A DNA stretch of 60,182 bases from Dehalococcoidia bacterium (lineage in GTDB: Bacteria > Chloroflexota > Dehalococcoidia > Lucifugimonadales > Lucifugimonadaceae): assembly GCA_028285005.1 (NCBI GenBank), contig JANQQP010000034.1:1-60182 (forward strand), read 5' to 3'. Position 1 is the stretch's first letter. The number at the start of each line of letters is the position of its first letter. Below the pieces are notes generated by a model. The model saw only the letters and a program-made list of their open reading frames with translations. It was not told the DNA's origin and ran no database searches. The position numbers and the translations under genes were made by a program. This document shows, in pieces, positions 1 to 12,200 of this stretch.

Positions 1-3000
1 ATCGACCTGTAGCGTGCCGTCTGTGACCTCGACGGTTCCACTCTGGTTGAAGGTCACATCGATCTTGGTGATGCCGGCCAGCGACTTCGTGAACGTGCCA
101 GTGTTGTTCAGGATGGGCGCGACGCCTCCCTGGTCGTAGTCAAACTCAGTGTTGGTCGCTGCGTTGAGCTGGGACTGGTTGTTGAAGATCGCACCCAGGC
201 CAGACCTGATCTCGCCGCCGGTCCAGTTGGTCGTGCCCATGTTGTTGATGGTGCGTCTGTGGAAGATGACCGTCGCGCTGATATTCAACTCAGCTGTCAC
301 CGGGATATTCAGTTCAGGGTTCGGCGAACCGATTCCTGTTAGCGTGCCACCTGTCCAGTTGAAGACACCGCCCGGGTCGATCGATAGGTCACCAGCACCG
401 GAGATATTTCCGCCTGTCTCAAGCGTGATGTTCAGCGCCGTCACGGCGTCTGCATCCGAGGCGGCCGCAGCCAGTGAGAACACGCCGCCGGTGATCGTCG
501 GACCGCCTGCGCCTGTGAACGATGTGCCAGCGTCGGCCGTGTAGTTCGCAGTAAAGCTCAGCGTCGTCGTGGCTGCCACATCGAAGTTCGATGTGCTGGT
601 TCCGCCGCCGTTGATCTGCAGCGTGCCAGCAACGACCTCAACCGTTCCGTTGTTGTTCAGCGTCACATCGAACTTGGTGAGGCCAGCCGAGTCCTTCGTC
701 AGCGTGCCGGCATTGGTGAAGATCGGGATGATGCCGCCCTGGTCGTAGTCGTATTCGTTGTCCGACCCGGCATTGAACTGGTTCAGGTTGTTGAACCGTG
801 CTCCAACTCCGGAGCGGATCTCACCTGCCGTCCAGTTCGTTGTGCCCGAGTTGACGATCTCCCGTGTGTGGTGGAACACAGAGCCGGTGATATTCAGCAT
901 CGCCGAGGCCGCGATGTTCAGCGCCGGTACGCCGCCCGTTCCGGTGAGTATGCCCCCGGTCCAGGTCATCAATTCGTTCACGGTCAGATCACCGCTTCCA
1001 GAGAGCGAGCCACCGGCAAGAATCAGCCGCTCGGTCTGCGAGTCGTCGATGATGTTTAGCGTGCCGCCGGTGATCTGCAGCGTGTCGGCGCTGTTCAGGC
1101 TCATGACCGTTGTCGTGCCTGAGCTGTGCGTGACTACCAGATCGCCTGGACCACCGATAAACACCGAGTCTGCAGGACCGGGCACCACGCCGGTGCTCCA
1201 GCGGGACGGGTCATTCCAGTCGCCATCGCCGCCAACCCAGAAGATGGTCGACTCCACCAGCGTGAAGTTCGAAACGATCGCAGGCCCAACGAACGCATTG
1301 CCAGCCAGGTCAACGATGGCCGAGGTGTCGATGTTCAACTGGTAATCACCGATCGGCAGTGGGTCGTAGGTCACCAGCAGCGTGCGGTCGGTGTTTCTGA
1401 ACTGTAGCGACAGTGGATTGACAACGCCGCCCGGTCCGGTGAGTTCGAAATCGTTGATGTCGATCAGCGAGCTCTGCACTGATTCGCTGAGGATCACCGT
1501 GACGGCCGTGAGTCCCTGTGAACGCTCGCTGCCGTCCTCAGGGTTAACCAGGTCGATGGACGGCGGAATCACGTCTTCAATTACGTCTAGCACAATCTCG
1601 GTCGAAGCGGTCATGTTGCCGCCGGTGTCGAACGCCCTGGCCTGGAGCGTCACCGATGTCTGCTGACTAAATGCCGGCGCATTCAGGCGGTGGTTGAACG
1701 GGAAGGTGCCGTCGTCAGCGACCACCAGGCCGTCGACAAGGAACTCCACGTTGCGGACCTGCACATCATCCGTAACCTCGACGTTCAGCGCCAGCCTCTT
1801 GCCCTCTTCGATCTCCCCGCCAACCGCATTTGTCTCGAGTGTGACGGTGGGAGGAACGCCAAATGCATCGAAGGCGAGGTAGTTCACGACCTGCAGGCCG
1901 GCTGAGCCATCCGCCACATATGCGATGCCGTTAAACAGCGAAACCGCCTTCGCCGCTCCCGGCGTGGCAAGCTCAGTGATGAAATCGGTGTTGTTCGTCG
2001 GGTCCGTGACGTCGTACAATGAGATGTTGCCGTTCGCCAGCGTTGTGCCGACTACGGCGACACCGATTCCCGAGCCATTGGTAACGATATGCCGCCAGCC
2101 AAGCTGAGTCGATGCGTCCGACGAGATGAGTACCGGGTCTGCAGGGTCGGCGAGGCTGAACGTGTTGTTTCCGTTGTTCCTCGTGGTGTAGGCGATATCT
2201 GTACCGACGAACAGCCGCTTTCGAGCGCTCGCCGTACCGGGCGATATTTCAGATCCAGTGATGTTCAGCGAATCGGGATCCAGCGCGTAGAGCGTGCTGG
2301 AGGTCAGCGCATAGAGGTGGTTCGGGCCGTTCCCGATGTCCTGCACCGAGTTGCCGAGGTTCACCTGTCCCAGCAACGTTCCTGTCGGCAGGTCAAAGCT
2401 CATGAGCAGTCCGGAGGTCAGACCGGTGTAGACGACGTCTCCGCTGACTGCCACTGACTGAACGGTCCCGTCAAGGTCAAGCTGGTACTCGATGCTGGCG
2501 GCCGGCGGGTCGCTCAAGTCTATCACTGCCAGTCCTGCGATCCCGTCAGCTACTGCGATCCGGTCATCCGCACATGCCACAGCACCCGCGCTGCCGGGTG
2601 TGTTCACCTGTCCGATAATCAGCGGGTTAGTCACTTCGGCCACGTCGAAAATCGACACGCCGGCGCTACCGTCCGCCACCGCAGCAACGCCTTCGCGGGC
2701 GCAGACGTCGACAGCGCTTCCAGGTGTGTCAACAGAGGCGACAGCTCCAGTGACAGCCGGTGTCCCGTCAAGCGGATTGGTGCCGTTCTGGACTTCCGGT
2801 CCGTCCGGTATTCCGTCTCCATCCGTGTCCGGATTGCCAGGTAGCGTCCCGAGGATCAGCTCGCCTTCGGTGTGCAAGCCGTCACCGTCCGCGTCGAGAG
2901 AGGTCGAGTCGAAGAGGAATATCGGAGGCAGGTTCACGGCCTGGCCTGCGTTGCCGGTCGTGAATTCGTAGAAGCCGACTTTCAGCGTCGCGGCCTGTAG

Positions 3001-3252
3001 TAGCCACTGGCGGTAACGAGTGTTCGGAGCCAGGATCAGGTTGTTGTAGGCGACGCCGTCGCTACCGGCGGTGCCGCGGCGAACGATCGTGCCGGAGTGC
3101 TGGCCGGGCTCCAATTCCTCGATGGCAAAGTAGTGCAGACCTGTCGACTGAGCACTAGCGGTGCCGGGCTGCGACAGGACGGCAAGCAGCGCCAGCAATG
3201 CGCCGGTCAAGGCGATTGCCATCTGCACTGTATGTCTTCTGCTTATTGCCAT
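1..3252 (-). CDS. Large secreted repeat protein (3' part outside the window)
   Basis: The frame is open from the ATG at 3252 to the left edge, so at least 1,084 residues are present and the C-terminus is missing. The first 35 residues form a signal peptide (hydrophobic core ALTGALLALLAVL, cleavage near ASA-Q). Next come a thrombospondin-3-like calcium motif (DADGDG, DTDGDG; residues about 117-145), LVIVD-type propeller repeats (for example GIAGLAVIDL; about 164-457) and Ig-like segments (about 467-620). A segment beginning FWVGGDGDWNDPSRW (from about 668) leads into long beta-rich repeats. Two units carrying NWT-GGEIRSG and YDQGG lie about 203 residues apart. The ATG is 24 bp after the stop of the RHS gene, so the two probably share a transcript. 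A cell-surface or exported adhesin or matrix protein is the likely role, but the ligand is unknown. Confidence 0.8.
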   Translation of the reverse strand, partial: MAISRRHTVQMAIALTGALLALLAVLSQPGTASAQSTGLHYFAIEELEPGQHSGTIVRRGTAGSDGVAYNNLILAPNTRYRQWLLQAATLKVGFYEFTTGNAGQAVNLPPIFLFDSTSLDADGDGLHTEGELILGTLPGNPDTDGDGIPDGPEVQNGTNPLDGTPAVTGAVASVDTPGSAVDVCAREGVAAVADGSAGVSIFDVAEVTNPLIIGQVNTPGSAGAVACADDRIAVADGIAGLAVIDLSDPPAASIEYQLDLDGTVQSVAVSGDVVYTGLTSGLLMSFDLPTGTLLGQVNLGNSVQDIGNGPNHLYALTSSTLYALDPDSLNITGSEISPGTASARKRLFVGTDIAYTTRNNGNNTFSLADPADPVLISSDASTQLGWRHIVTNGSGIGVAVVGTTLANGNISLYDVTDPTNNTDFITELATPGAAKAVSLFNGIAYVADGSAGLQVVNYLAFDAFGVPPTVTLETNAVGGEIEEGKRLALNVEVTDDVQVRNVEFLVDGLVVADDGTFPFNHRLNAPAFSQQTSVTLQARAFDTGGNMTASTEIVLDVIEDVIPPSIDLVNPEDGSERSQGLTAVTVILSESVQSSLIDINDFELTGPGGVVNPLSLQFRNTDRTLLVTYDPLPIGDYQLNIDTSAIVDLAGNAFVGPAIVSNFTLVESTIFWVGGDGDWNDPSRWSTGVVPGPADSVFIGGPGDLVVTHSSGTTTVMSLNSADTLQITGGTLNIIDDSQTERLILAGGSLSGSGDLTVNELMTWTGGILTGTGGVPALNIAASAMLNITGSVFHHTREIVNSGTTNWTAGEIRSGVGARFNNLNQFNAGSDNEYDYDQGGIIPIFTNAGTLTKDSAGLTKFDVTLNNNGTVEVVAGTLQINGGGTSTSNFDVAATTTLSFTANYTADAGTSFTGAGGPTITGGVFSLAAAASDADAVTALNITLETGGNISGAGDLSIDPGGVFNWTGGTLTGIGSPNPELNIPVTAELNISATVIFHRRTINNMGTTNWTGGEIRSGLGAIFNNQSQLNAATNTEFDYDQGGVAPILNNTGTFTKSLAGITKIDVTFNQSGTVEVTDGTLQVD

Positions 3253-3275
3253 CTCGTTTAGGTCAGGTCTTTTTC

Positions 3276-6200
3276 CTAGTCACCGAACCCGAAGAGGCCT
3301 TCGACGATGTGGTCGAATGCTTCAGAGTGCGTGCCTTCATACGCCCACCCGCCGGGCGCTTCATTCTTGGCGTATACCCCTGAGTGGAAAGCCTCGGTGC
3401 CCCACCAGTTGTCGAGAACGATGCCGTCCCTCTCCGGGTCGCCACCCTTCGGGTATATGACGACTGCCGAGTGGCCACCGGGGTCCCAGCTCGGAAGGTC
3501 TCCGAACCAGCCGCCCCAACGCCACTTCGTGACTTCGAAGTGATCTAAGCCGCCCGGTCCATATTTCACGGCTGAATAGAGGTCCTGAGTCTTGGCTGTG
3601 CACTGCATCGAGGAGTTCAGTTCGTCTGCCGCTTCCATGCTCTCCATGACGCCCACCAGCTCAGCCTGCGCCTCTACAGGCAGATGACCCCACTTGGTCT
3701 TCATGAGCAGTGGAAGCGTGGTGATATCTACTTCCTTCGGCTTCTCCGGCTCCTTCTTCTCGTACCTCTCCCGCAATTCCTCCAGCCGCTTCTTCTTCTT
3801 TTCCTCTTTCTCCCTCTTCTCTTTTTCCTTCTGCTTCTCGGTGCCGAGCGGGTCGAAGAAGTTGACCGGGTTGTTGCCTACGTAGGCGTACAAGCCCATG
3901 CCGTCTACGTAACCCAGCGGGTCCCGCTGGATGAATCTGCCGCGTTCGGCGTCGTAGTAGCGAGCGCGGTAGTAGAACAGGCCTGACTCCTCGTCCAGCC
4001 TGCGTCCGGTGAATGTGAACGGGTTTCCAACCGCGCTCTGCGGCAGGACCGTCGTTCCGTCCGGCGCCAGGACCGTGGCTCGGCCGTACGGGTCGTAGCT
4101 GTAGCGCTCAACCACGGTGCCCGAATCGTCCGTTAGCGCCGTTACAGATCCGATCGAGTTGTCGTGGTAGAAGTAGGTCTGGCCGCCTGTGGTCAGCTCA
4201 ATCACCTCATCGATGCCCGCGCCAAACACGTACTGCCGAACCGTCGCGTCGCTTCCGTCGCGCTCCTCGATCGCTCTGACACTGGCGTAGAAGAACGTGG
4301 TGATATCGCCGCCGACGTCCTTGCGAATTCGTCTGCCACTGGCGTCGTACGCGTAACGAGCGATCTCGGCATCGGCGCTGTCCGTCACTCGGACAAGCCT
4401 GTTCGCAAAGTCGTAGAAGTACTTCAGCGTCCCGTCGGCCGTCAGGTTTCCGTTCTCGTCATGCACCTGAGCCACGCCGCCAATCGCGTCGTACTCGTTC
4501 TGGTTATTCGGCGTGAAGATCGTCGTGCCGCCGGCGTCGGTTCGCTCTGCCCAGTTGCCGACTCCGTCGAGCCGATAGGTGTTGTCCGATGCTCCGGTCA
4601 GTCCGGCGACATCTGCATTCGTGCTGTCGTTGTTGGTGATGCCCGGCAGCGATGCGCCGTTCACATCGATTCCAGCACGCGTCAGCCGGTAAACCGAGTC
4701 GTACTCGTACACATCCGCCGTGCCAATGAGCAGGTCGAGCTCGAACCTTCTGTTGTCCTGCCTGTCATAGGCGTAGCTGAAGCCGGTCAAGAGGTCGCCT
4801 ACGGACGATTCATGCCGCAGTTCTACGGTGCGCCGCAGACCGTCGTATCCAGTGTCAGTACCAGCGCCATCGTGGTAGGTGAGAATCGTGCCGTTGTCGT
4901 ATCGACGCTCCAGCACACGCCATGTTCCGACGTAGTCGTACTCCGCGATGTTCGAGAGGCTGCCCTGGTCGGCAACAGTGGCCAGGCGGTCGAGGCCGTC
5001 ATAGGTGTTCTCGATCACTCGGCCGTCCGGGTACGTCAGTTGCAGGCGGTTGCCAATGCCGTCGAACTCAGATGCCACCGTCCTGCCGTTTTGCACCTCT
5101 GTCACGACGCGAGACAGGGAGTCATAGCGGAACTCGACCACGCTGTCGTCAGTTGCGGCGCCCGGGTCGTTGTTGTCGGTCGCCAGAGTCTGCCTGGACA
5201 GACCGTCGTACTCGAAAGTCCACAGGGTCGTGCCCTCGACACCTGCCGCCCTCGAGACATCCGTCTGAATGAGGCGGTTTATTCCGTCGTACCGGTTCGT
5301 GTGCACACTGCCGTTCTGGTCAGTGAACGTCACCACGTTGTCATCGGCGTCGTAAACGTAGGTCTTCGTTGTCAGGTCCGCATACGTTTCGAGCACCAGT
5401 CGGTTTAGCGCGTCGTATTGCGTCGCGGTCGTGTTGCCGTTGTCATCGGTCTGTGCAACCAGCCTGCTGTTGCCGTCCCAGTCCAACAACTTCGAAATGC
5501 CACCATCAGCGTTCGCAGGGTTGCCGACGTCTATTGCCCCGGCGCCAGTCCCACCGACCCGTAGGTCGTACCGCTGTTCAAGCAACCGGTTGATTCCATC
5601 GTGGACATAGGTCATCGTGTTGCCGAGTTGGTCAACAGTTGAAATCAAGTTGTCACGGCTGTCGTAGGCGTATGTCGTCAGGTTGCCAAGGTTGTCTGTG
5701 ACGGTTGTTGCGCGGTTCAGCGCGTCGAACTCGGAGACGGTTGTGAACACCTCGTCAGGCACAAGCCCGCCAGGACTTCGGTCAATCACAGTGACAACTA
5801 TCGGGTTGTGGTTGTCGTCGTACTGGAAGGTGGTCTCGTTGTTGAGCTCGTCCACCTCACGAATCACTCTGTCCGCTCCGTCATAAAGTGAAACAGACTC
5901 GTGATCGTTGTCGTCCAGCAGACGGGTCTGACGACTGTTCCGGTCATATTCGTAACGGGTCGTCACCTTTCCATCGCCCGGCGTGAGCGCGCCTTCAGGA
6001 CCAACCGGTGCAGTGTTCGAGAACAGCACCTCGTCAACCTGGAAAGTCCGGTTCATCTCGTCGTACAGGAACTCCTGCTCAGACAGCAGCACGTTGCCCG
6101 CACCTGAGCTGTTCAACGGGCTCGGTCCACCGTTTTGTCCTAGCCTTCGCTCCCTCACGACGTTGCTGGCCGGGTCGTAGCTCAACTCTCTGACATTGCC

Positions 6201-9200
6201 GACGGCGTCGATTGCCTCGACGACTCGGTCGAAGCCGTCATAGATGTTCAGGGACTCCTCATTCAGGCCATCGCCGTTGTTGTCTGCCGCATCGACGATG
6301 CTCACTACGTTTCGGTTCTGGTCGTATCCGTAGGTGAGCGTGCTGGCTTCCGGCGTTCCGAAGCCGCGGGTCCTCGTGAACAGCAGGTCCCGCTCGTCGT
6401 AGACCATTTCGATCACGTTGCCTTCAGGTTCGACGATGCGCGTCTGGTTCTCGTTCTCGTCGTACTCGAATGTTGTGACGAGGATCTCGCCAGTCGAGAC
6501 TTCAACGCTCTGGCTGATCAGCCTGTCGAGGATGTTGTATTCGAACTGGGTCGTGACGAAGCCATCGAGGTTGGGCCCGTTCGTGTCGATGTTCTGAACA
6601 TCCTGGATTATGACGTTATCGTTAGCGTCATACGCGATGTTGGTCAGGTACTGGAAGTCGGTGAGCGCCGGGTTCGGCGGGTCTACTGCGAAGAGGTTAT
6701 GTGCTGCGGCCGAGATGACCTGCACCGTCTGGTTCAGCTCGTTCACGACGTAGTCGGTCGCCACGCCGCGGCCGTCGACCAGCCTGGTCGTGTTCCCGAC
6801 AGGGTCGTATCCGAACTGAATGCGGATATTCGTTGGCGTCGGGTTGGTGCCGGAGTTGCGCTCCGGGCTGCTGACCGCGTCCTGCGTGATCTGAGCCACG
6901 TAGCCGAACGGCCCGGTCCCGGCGCCAGGAATCAGGTCCAGACCGTCGCCGTCGGGGTCGTTCGCCGGGTAGTACTCGTAGAGATGGACATTGCCCTCCG
7001 GATCAGTGACCGACAGCACCTGCCCGAACTCGTTATATGTCGTCAGCTTCACTATCGGCTGAAGCGTTCCGCCCTCGACGAGCGCCTGCCTCGAATCCGG
7101 CAGCAGGTTCACAGCCGGTGAAGTGACCCGAATCACATTTCCGCTGATCTGGTTCGTGATGCCGTCACCGTTCACATCTCCGAGCGGCGCGAGACAGATG
7201 TTTGCGTCTGCCAGCAGCTGTTGGGCCACCAGCGGGTCAAGGTCAAGGTGAGCGCCGATCGCAGCGAAGTCACACGCCTCTTCGTAGTCGAACGTGTAGG
7301 TGGTCGTGTAGCGGCTCGGCAGGTTCGGCCCGCCGCTCTGTGGCACGAAGCCCGGATCATTGCCGCGTGGCTCGGTCGAGGAACGCAGCTGGTTGTAGAG
7401 CGGCTCGTACTCGAACGTTGTGATCAACTGCGACTGATCGCCCCCGCGGTCGGCGTCCGGCAGTCTGACCTCGGCCAGCACATTGCTCTGCGCCCGAGGC
7501 GGAGCGTCAGGGTCGATATCCGAGGCGTAGTCGTACTCCATGACATTGCCTTCGGGGAAGATTGTGCGCGTCCTGAGCGAGTCCTCGTTCCACTCGTGGC
7601 GGGTCTCAAAGAACACCGGGTCGGTCGGCCGGAACTGGTTCACTGGACGGTTGTCCAGCTGCGTCGTAACGCCGTCATCGTCCGCACGGCCCGTGAACTG
7701 CCGCTCGATCGTCAGCCTGTTCGCGATGTCGTAGAACAGCTCCTCAACGTTGCCGTTCCGGTCATTCACGATCGTCTTCATCACCGAGAAGCTGTTCGCC
7801 TCAACCGGCGAAAGCGGCTGGTAAACGAAATCGAGAATATTGTCCGGCTCACCCCAGATCTGCCTGATAACGCGGTCGAAGTTAACAGCCCTCGGGTCCG
7901 TAGTCTGGTCGTAGATGTTGACCAGGAACGGTCCCTGCCCAAACGTCGGGTCCGAGGGATCATTGCGCCGCGCGTCAGTGACCGTAAGCAGGTTGTGATT
8001 CAGGCGAGGGTCGATGAAACCTGTGCTGTAGGTGTAGGAAACAGTCTTGCCGTTCGGGAAGTCATTGCCGTTCGGTGTGCCGATCACCGCTGGTGAAGTC
8101 ACCGACTTCAGGTCACCGAAGTTTCCGCCTGGCTCTGCGCCGTCGTAGTAGTCGTACTGCACGACACGGCCGATGAAGTCGGTGATCGAGTCGATGAAGC
8201 CGTCAGGGTTGTAGCCGATAACCACGTCGCGGCCGAATGTGTCAGTCACGACGCTCAGCCGGCTCTGCGCGTCATAGGCAAAAGTGAGCGTGTTGCCGTT
8301 CCGGTCGGAGATCGCCAGGATCTTGCCGGGAGCGATGCTGCTGTCGAGCGGAGTGAAGACCCATGAGCCGCCGTCGCGGAACGTCAGCGTGTGTGTGCCG
8401 TCGCCGTTCAGAACCAGACGACGGAAGAACTCGTCTCGTGCCCAGCTGCCGTCCGGCTGAAGCTCGTACACATCGCCGCGGGAGTTGCCGTCTCGCAGTA
8501 CGCGGTTTCCGTTTATGTCGGCTGCCAATGAGATGTTGTAGGCGTAATCCCAGCCGTTGCCTTGCTCAGTATTCGGCCCGATCTTCGAGCGGTACTTGCG
8601 TGTCCATTCGAAGTCGAGTCCGCGCCCCGGAATCACGAGATCTGTTACGGACTCGTGGAACTCTCCGGAGAACGGATAAACAGGGTCGCCAACCTCCTTT
8701 TTCGGTGGCGAAGGTTCCTGTTCTTCGTCCTCGCAGATCGGAGGATTGCAGTCGGGTTGCGCGGGTGGCTCTTCGGCGGTGCCGGGCTCCTCGGGCGGAC
8801 CGAAATCGTCCTCGTCGCCGAAATCGATGGAGCCCCCATCGGCCGTCGTACCCGGGTTCACTCCGTGCCAACCCGGAGCCAGGATCCCCGTACCAGGGTC
8901 GGTGCAGACCATCAGTCCGTCCGCGCTCACCGTTGCCGAACCGGTGACACGCCAGTCGCCCAGGTCGTGGTCGAAGCTCCACAGCGCGCTCTTGTCGCCC
9001 GGAGCCTGGGCGATGCCCGTGTCCGGATCAGGGAGGTTCGGGAAGCAAGCAGGAGCAGGCACATCGAAGTTCGTAGCGCCATCGCCTGCGATGATCGCGA
9101 TGTCCAGCACGTGGTTCACCCACGGCGGCAGGGGAGCGGGCAGACGGTCGGCCGAGACCGGGATGATCGTCGCAGTCGTCGCCGGGTTGCCCTGGTTATC

Positions 9201-12200
9201 GGTCGCCGAGTTGGTCGGGAAGGTCACAACCGTCCGGTCCCACGCATCGGGGTCGATAGCCGGGAACATCTCGACCAGTTCCTGCGTGCCGGCAGCGCCG
9301 AACCCGATATCGGTCGGGTCTGTCGGCGAGAGCGGCTGAATGTCTCCCTGGTCGATCGGTGGGAGGAACATGTCGAACACTTCGCCGTCCATGATGAGCG
9401 GGATCGACTGTCCTGCGACGCTGTGGAACGCCTTCCCAACAGTTGCGTACACGGTCCCTGGAGGAGCGTTTATCGCCGTGCTGCCATCGACATGCACAAA
9501 GAAGACCGGGGCAGGGATGTTCGTCAGCGTGAAGAAGCCGTTCGAGTCGGTAAGCGTGTTGCTCCCCGGCAAGCCATCAACACGAATCGTTGCGCCAACG
9601 ACCGGGATGTTGCTGCCATCAGGGTTCGTGTTGTACGAGTCGAAGACGTAGCCGAACACCTCGGTGCCCGGCACCGGAGTCAGGTTCGTCGTGTCGAAAT
9701 CGATCGACTCACTTCCGCCGCCAGAGCCGTCGGCGTCTGGGTCCACCGCAAGGCCCCGGTCGTCTCTTAGCTGATCACCATCCACCGTCACACGCACCCG
9801 CGCCCCGTCCGGCAGCAGGTCGTCGTAGAACATCGTCACCCGCATGCCGTCCGAAGAGACGACGCGGTTCGCTGGAAGCTGCTGACCGCCGAACTCGGCG
9901 AAGATGCTTGTCGTGTTGACCGTGGCGGGATCGAGCGGCCTGCTGAAGGTCAGAATCGTCTCACGCGATGTCGAAACATTGCCCTCGCCGTTGGCGGGAC
10001 TCGTTGTCAGCAGCAGTGTTGCACCCGGCACGAACGTTACCGACACGGCGTCTGAACCGATGTTGCCTGCGATGTCCGTCGCCTCCGCAGTGAGGACGTT
10101 CGGCCCCTCGTCCAGCGGTGTTGTGCAGTCGAAGACCATCGCCACCAGCGTGGCCAGAGCGCCGTTGCAGAGCACGGTGTCCACGCCGCTGAGATCATCG
10201 TCTGCTGTGCCAAGCACTGTTGTGCTGTCCGATTCAACGGTTGCGCCATCCGATGGACTGGTTATCTCCACGACGGGCGGTGTGGTATCGATCACGATCG
10301 CAAGTGGCGCCGACTCGACCGTTGTGCCGGTTATCCCCTCGAGTTCAGCCGTCACGATGTGCCGGCCGTTCGGCAGGGCAGGGAGTGTGAACGCCGGATT
10401 ATCTTGTCCGGTCTGCTCGCCGACGAAGATGCCGTTCACAAACAGGCGGACGATGTCGATGCTCAGGGCTTCGACCACGACCGTCGGTGTGTTGTCGCTC
10501 GTCGTATCGTCATCATCGAACTTGCCGCTATCGCTCGACGGCAGCAGGTCGACAACCGGAACTCCGAGCGGCGCTATGACCTCGATATCTACGATGGTTG
10601 GACCAGAACCGAGCAGGCCGTCGGACGCCTCATAGGTGAACTGGTCGAAGCCGAAGAAATCGATTGTTGGCGTGTAAGTGAACGAGCCATCCGGGCTGAG
10701 AGTGAGCGATCCATTACTCACGTCCGAGACCAGCGATGCCGTCAGCGCGGTCGATTCCGGGTCAACATCATTGCTCAGCACGCCAGGCGCAGAAACGACG
10801 AGCGTGCCATTGGCCAGCATCTCGTACTTGTCGGGTGCGGCTACCGGCGGGTCATTCACTGGAATGACGGTGATATCAACGTCGACAAGGTCAGAGTCGT
10901 CGATGCCGTCAGATACTCTGTACTGGAAGCGGTCCGCTCCGCTGAAGCCCTGCGGCGGTGTGTAGGTAAATGAGCCGTCTGGATTGAGCGCAACCGACCC
11001 GAGCTCCGGTCCGGGCGCAAATGTCGCAGTCAGGCTGGCGCTATCCACATCCGAGTCATTGCCGAGAACACCCGGCGCCGCTATCACCAGCTCGGTGTCC
11101 TCGTCAGTCTCATACGCGTCCATCACCCCGACCGGCGGGTCGTTGACCGGCAGCACCTCAATCTGGACCACCGCTGACGCAATCTCTCCAGTTGTGAAGC
11201 TCAGCTCGTACTCGAACTCATCGGGGCCGTTGTAGTTCTCAGCAGGGTCGTAAGTGAACGACCCGTCTGCGGAAAGCGAAAGCGTGCCGTTCGCCACATC
11301 TCGCTTAACGGTCAGAGATGACACCGAAACAGCAGGGAAGGTGTCGTTGTCCAGCACGCCCGGAGGCGACACGTTGAGCTGCGTGTCCTCATCCGTCGTG
11401 TAGGAATCGTCCTGCAACCTGATCGTCGGGTCCGGGTCAGGCGCAGCACCCGGCGGCAGTGCAAATGCTGCCATCGTCCACGTGAACGAGGCAGGTAGTC
11501 GTCTGCCGATGTCGTCGCGAGAGAACGCCTGGACGGTGACCGATCGCGTTCCGGCCGGTATCGCTACATCAAGGTTCAGCGTGTCCCACTCCGCTCCGTC
11601 CGAGTCCGCGATCGCGTCCGAAATTATCGACTTGTCGGAGCCGGAATCGCCAGTAACCGTGATCTCTATTGAAGTTGGCCGTTCACCACCGCCGGCCGTG
11701 CCGTCGACAGAGCTGAAGAACATTGAAAGCGTGGCCTCGCGGTCCTCTGAGGACGGCTCGAACTCGAACACCTGAGGCACCGTCGTATCCAGTGGCGGAT
11801 CGAACCGATGGAACGCCAGATCATTCCCATCTCGCAGATCGAGGTGGGTGCTGCGGCCATCGTCGTAGACAACGACCAGCCCCGCTCCGTTGTCCGCGAA
11901 CCCGGTGCTGAGGCCGTCGATCTCAATAGAGTTCAGTCCCGGACTCACAAGACCCAGCGACGTCACATCGGCCCGGAAGGTCTGGCTCATGATCGAGCTG
12001 AAGAAGACCGTCGGCCCGCCGATCGGGATGCCCGTCACCGGGATTCCCTCGATGGTTACATCGGTATCTGCTGATGAACTGGACCGGCGCTGGCCTTCCC
12101 AGTAGAGCAGCACCTGCCGCACTTCTGCGTTCGCAGGCACAGTGATGTCGATCGTGCCCGGCTGTGTGAAGAGTCCCGTGCCGGCAGCCACGAACCCGGA

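Noticed and set aside
4164..9770. Long open frames on the plus strand opposite the RHS gene (for example 4164-5408 and 8562-9770)
   Set aside because: They mirror the codon structure of the repeat-rich RHS gene, have Arg/Val-rich compositions and no domains, so they are antisense shadows.
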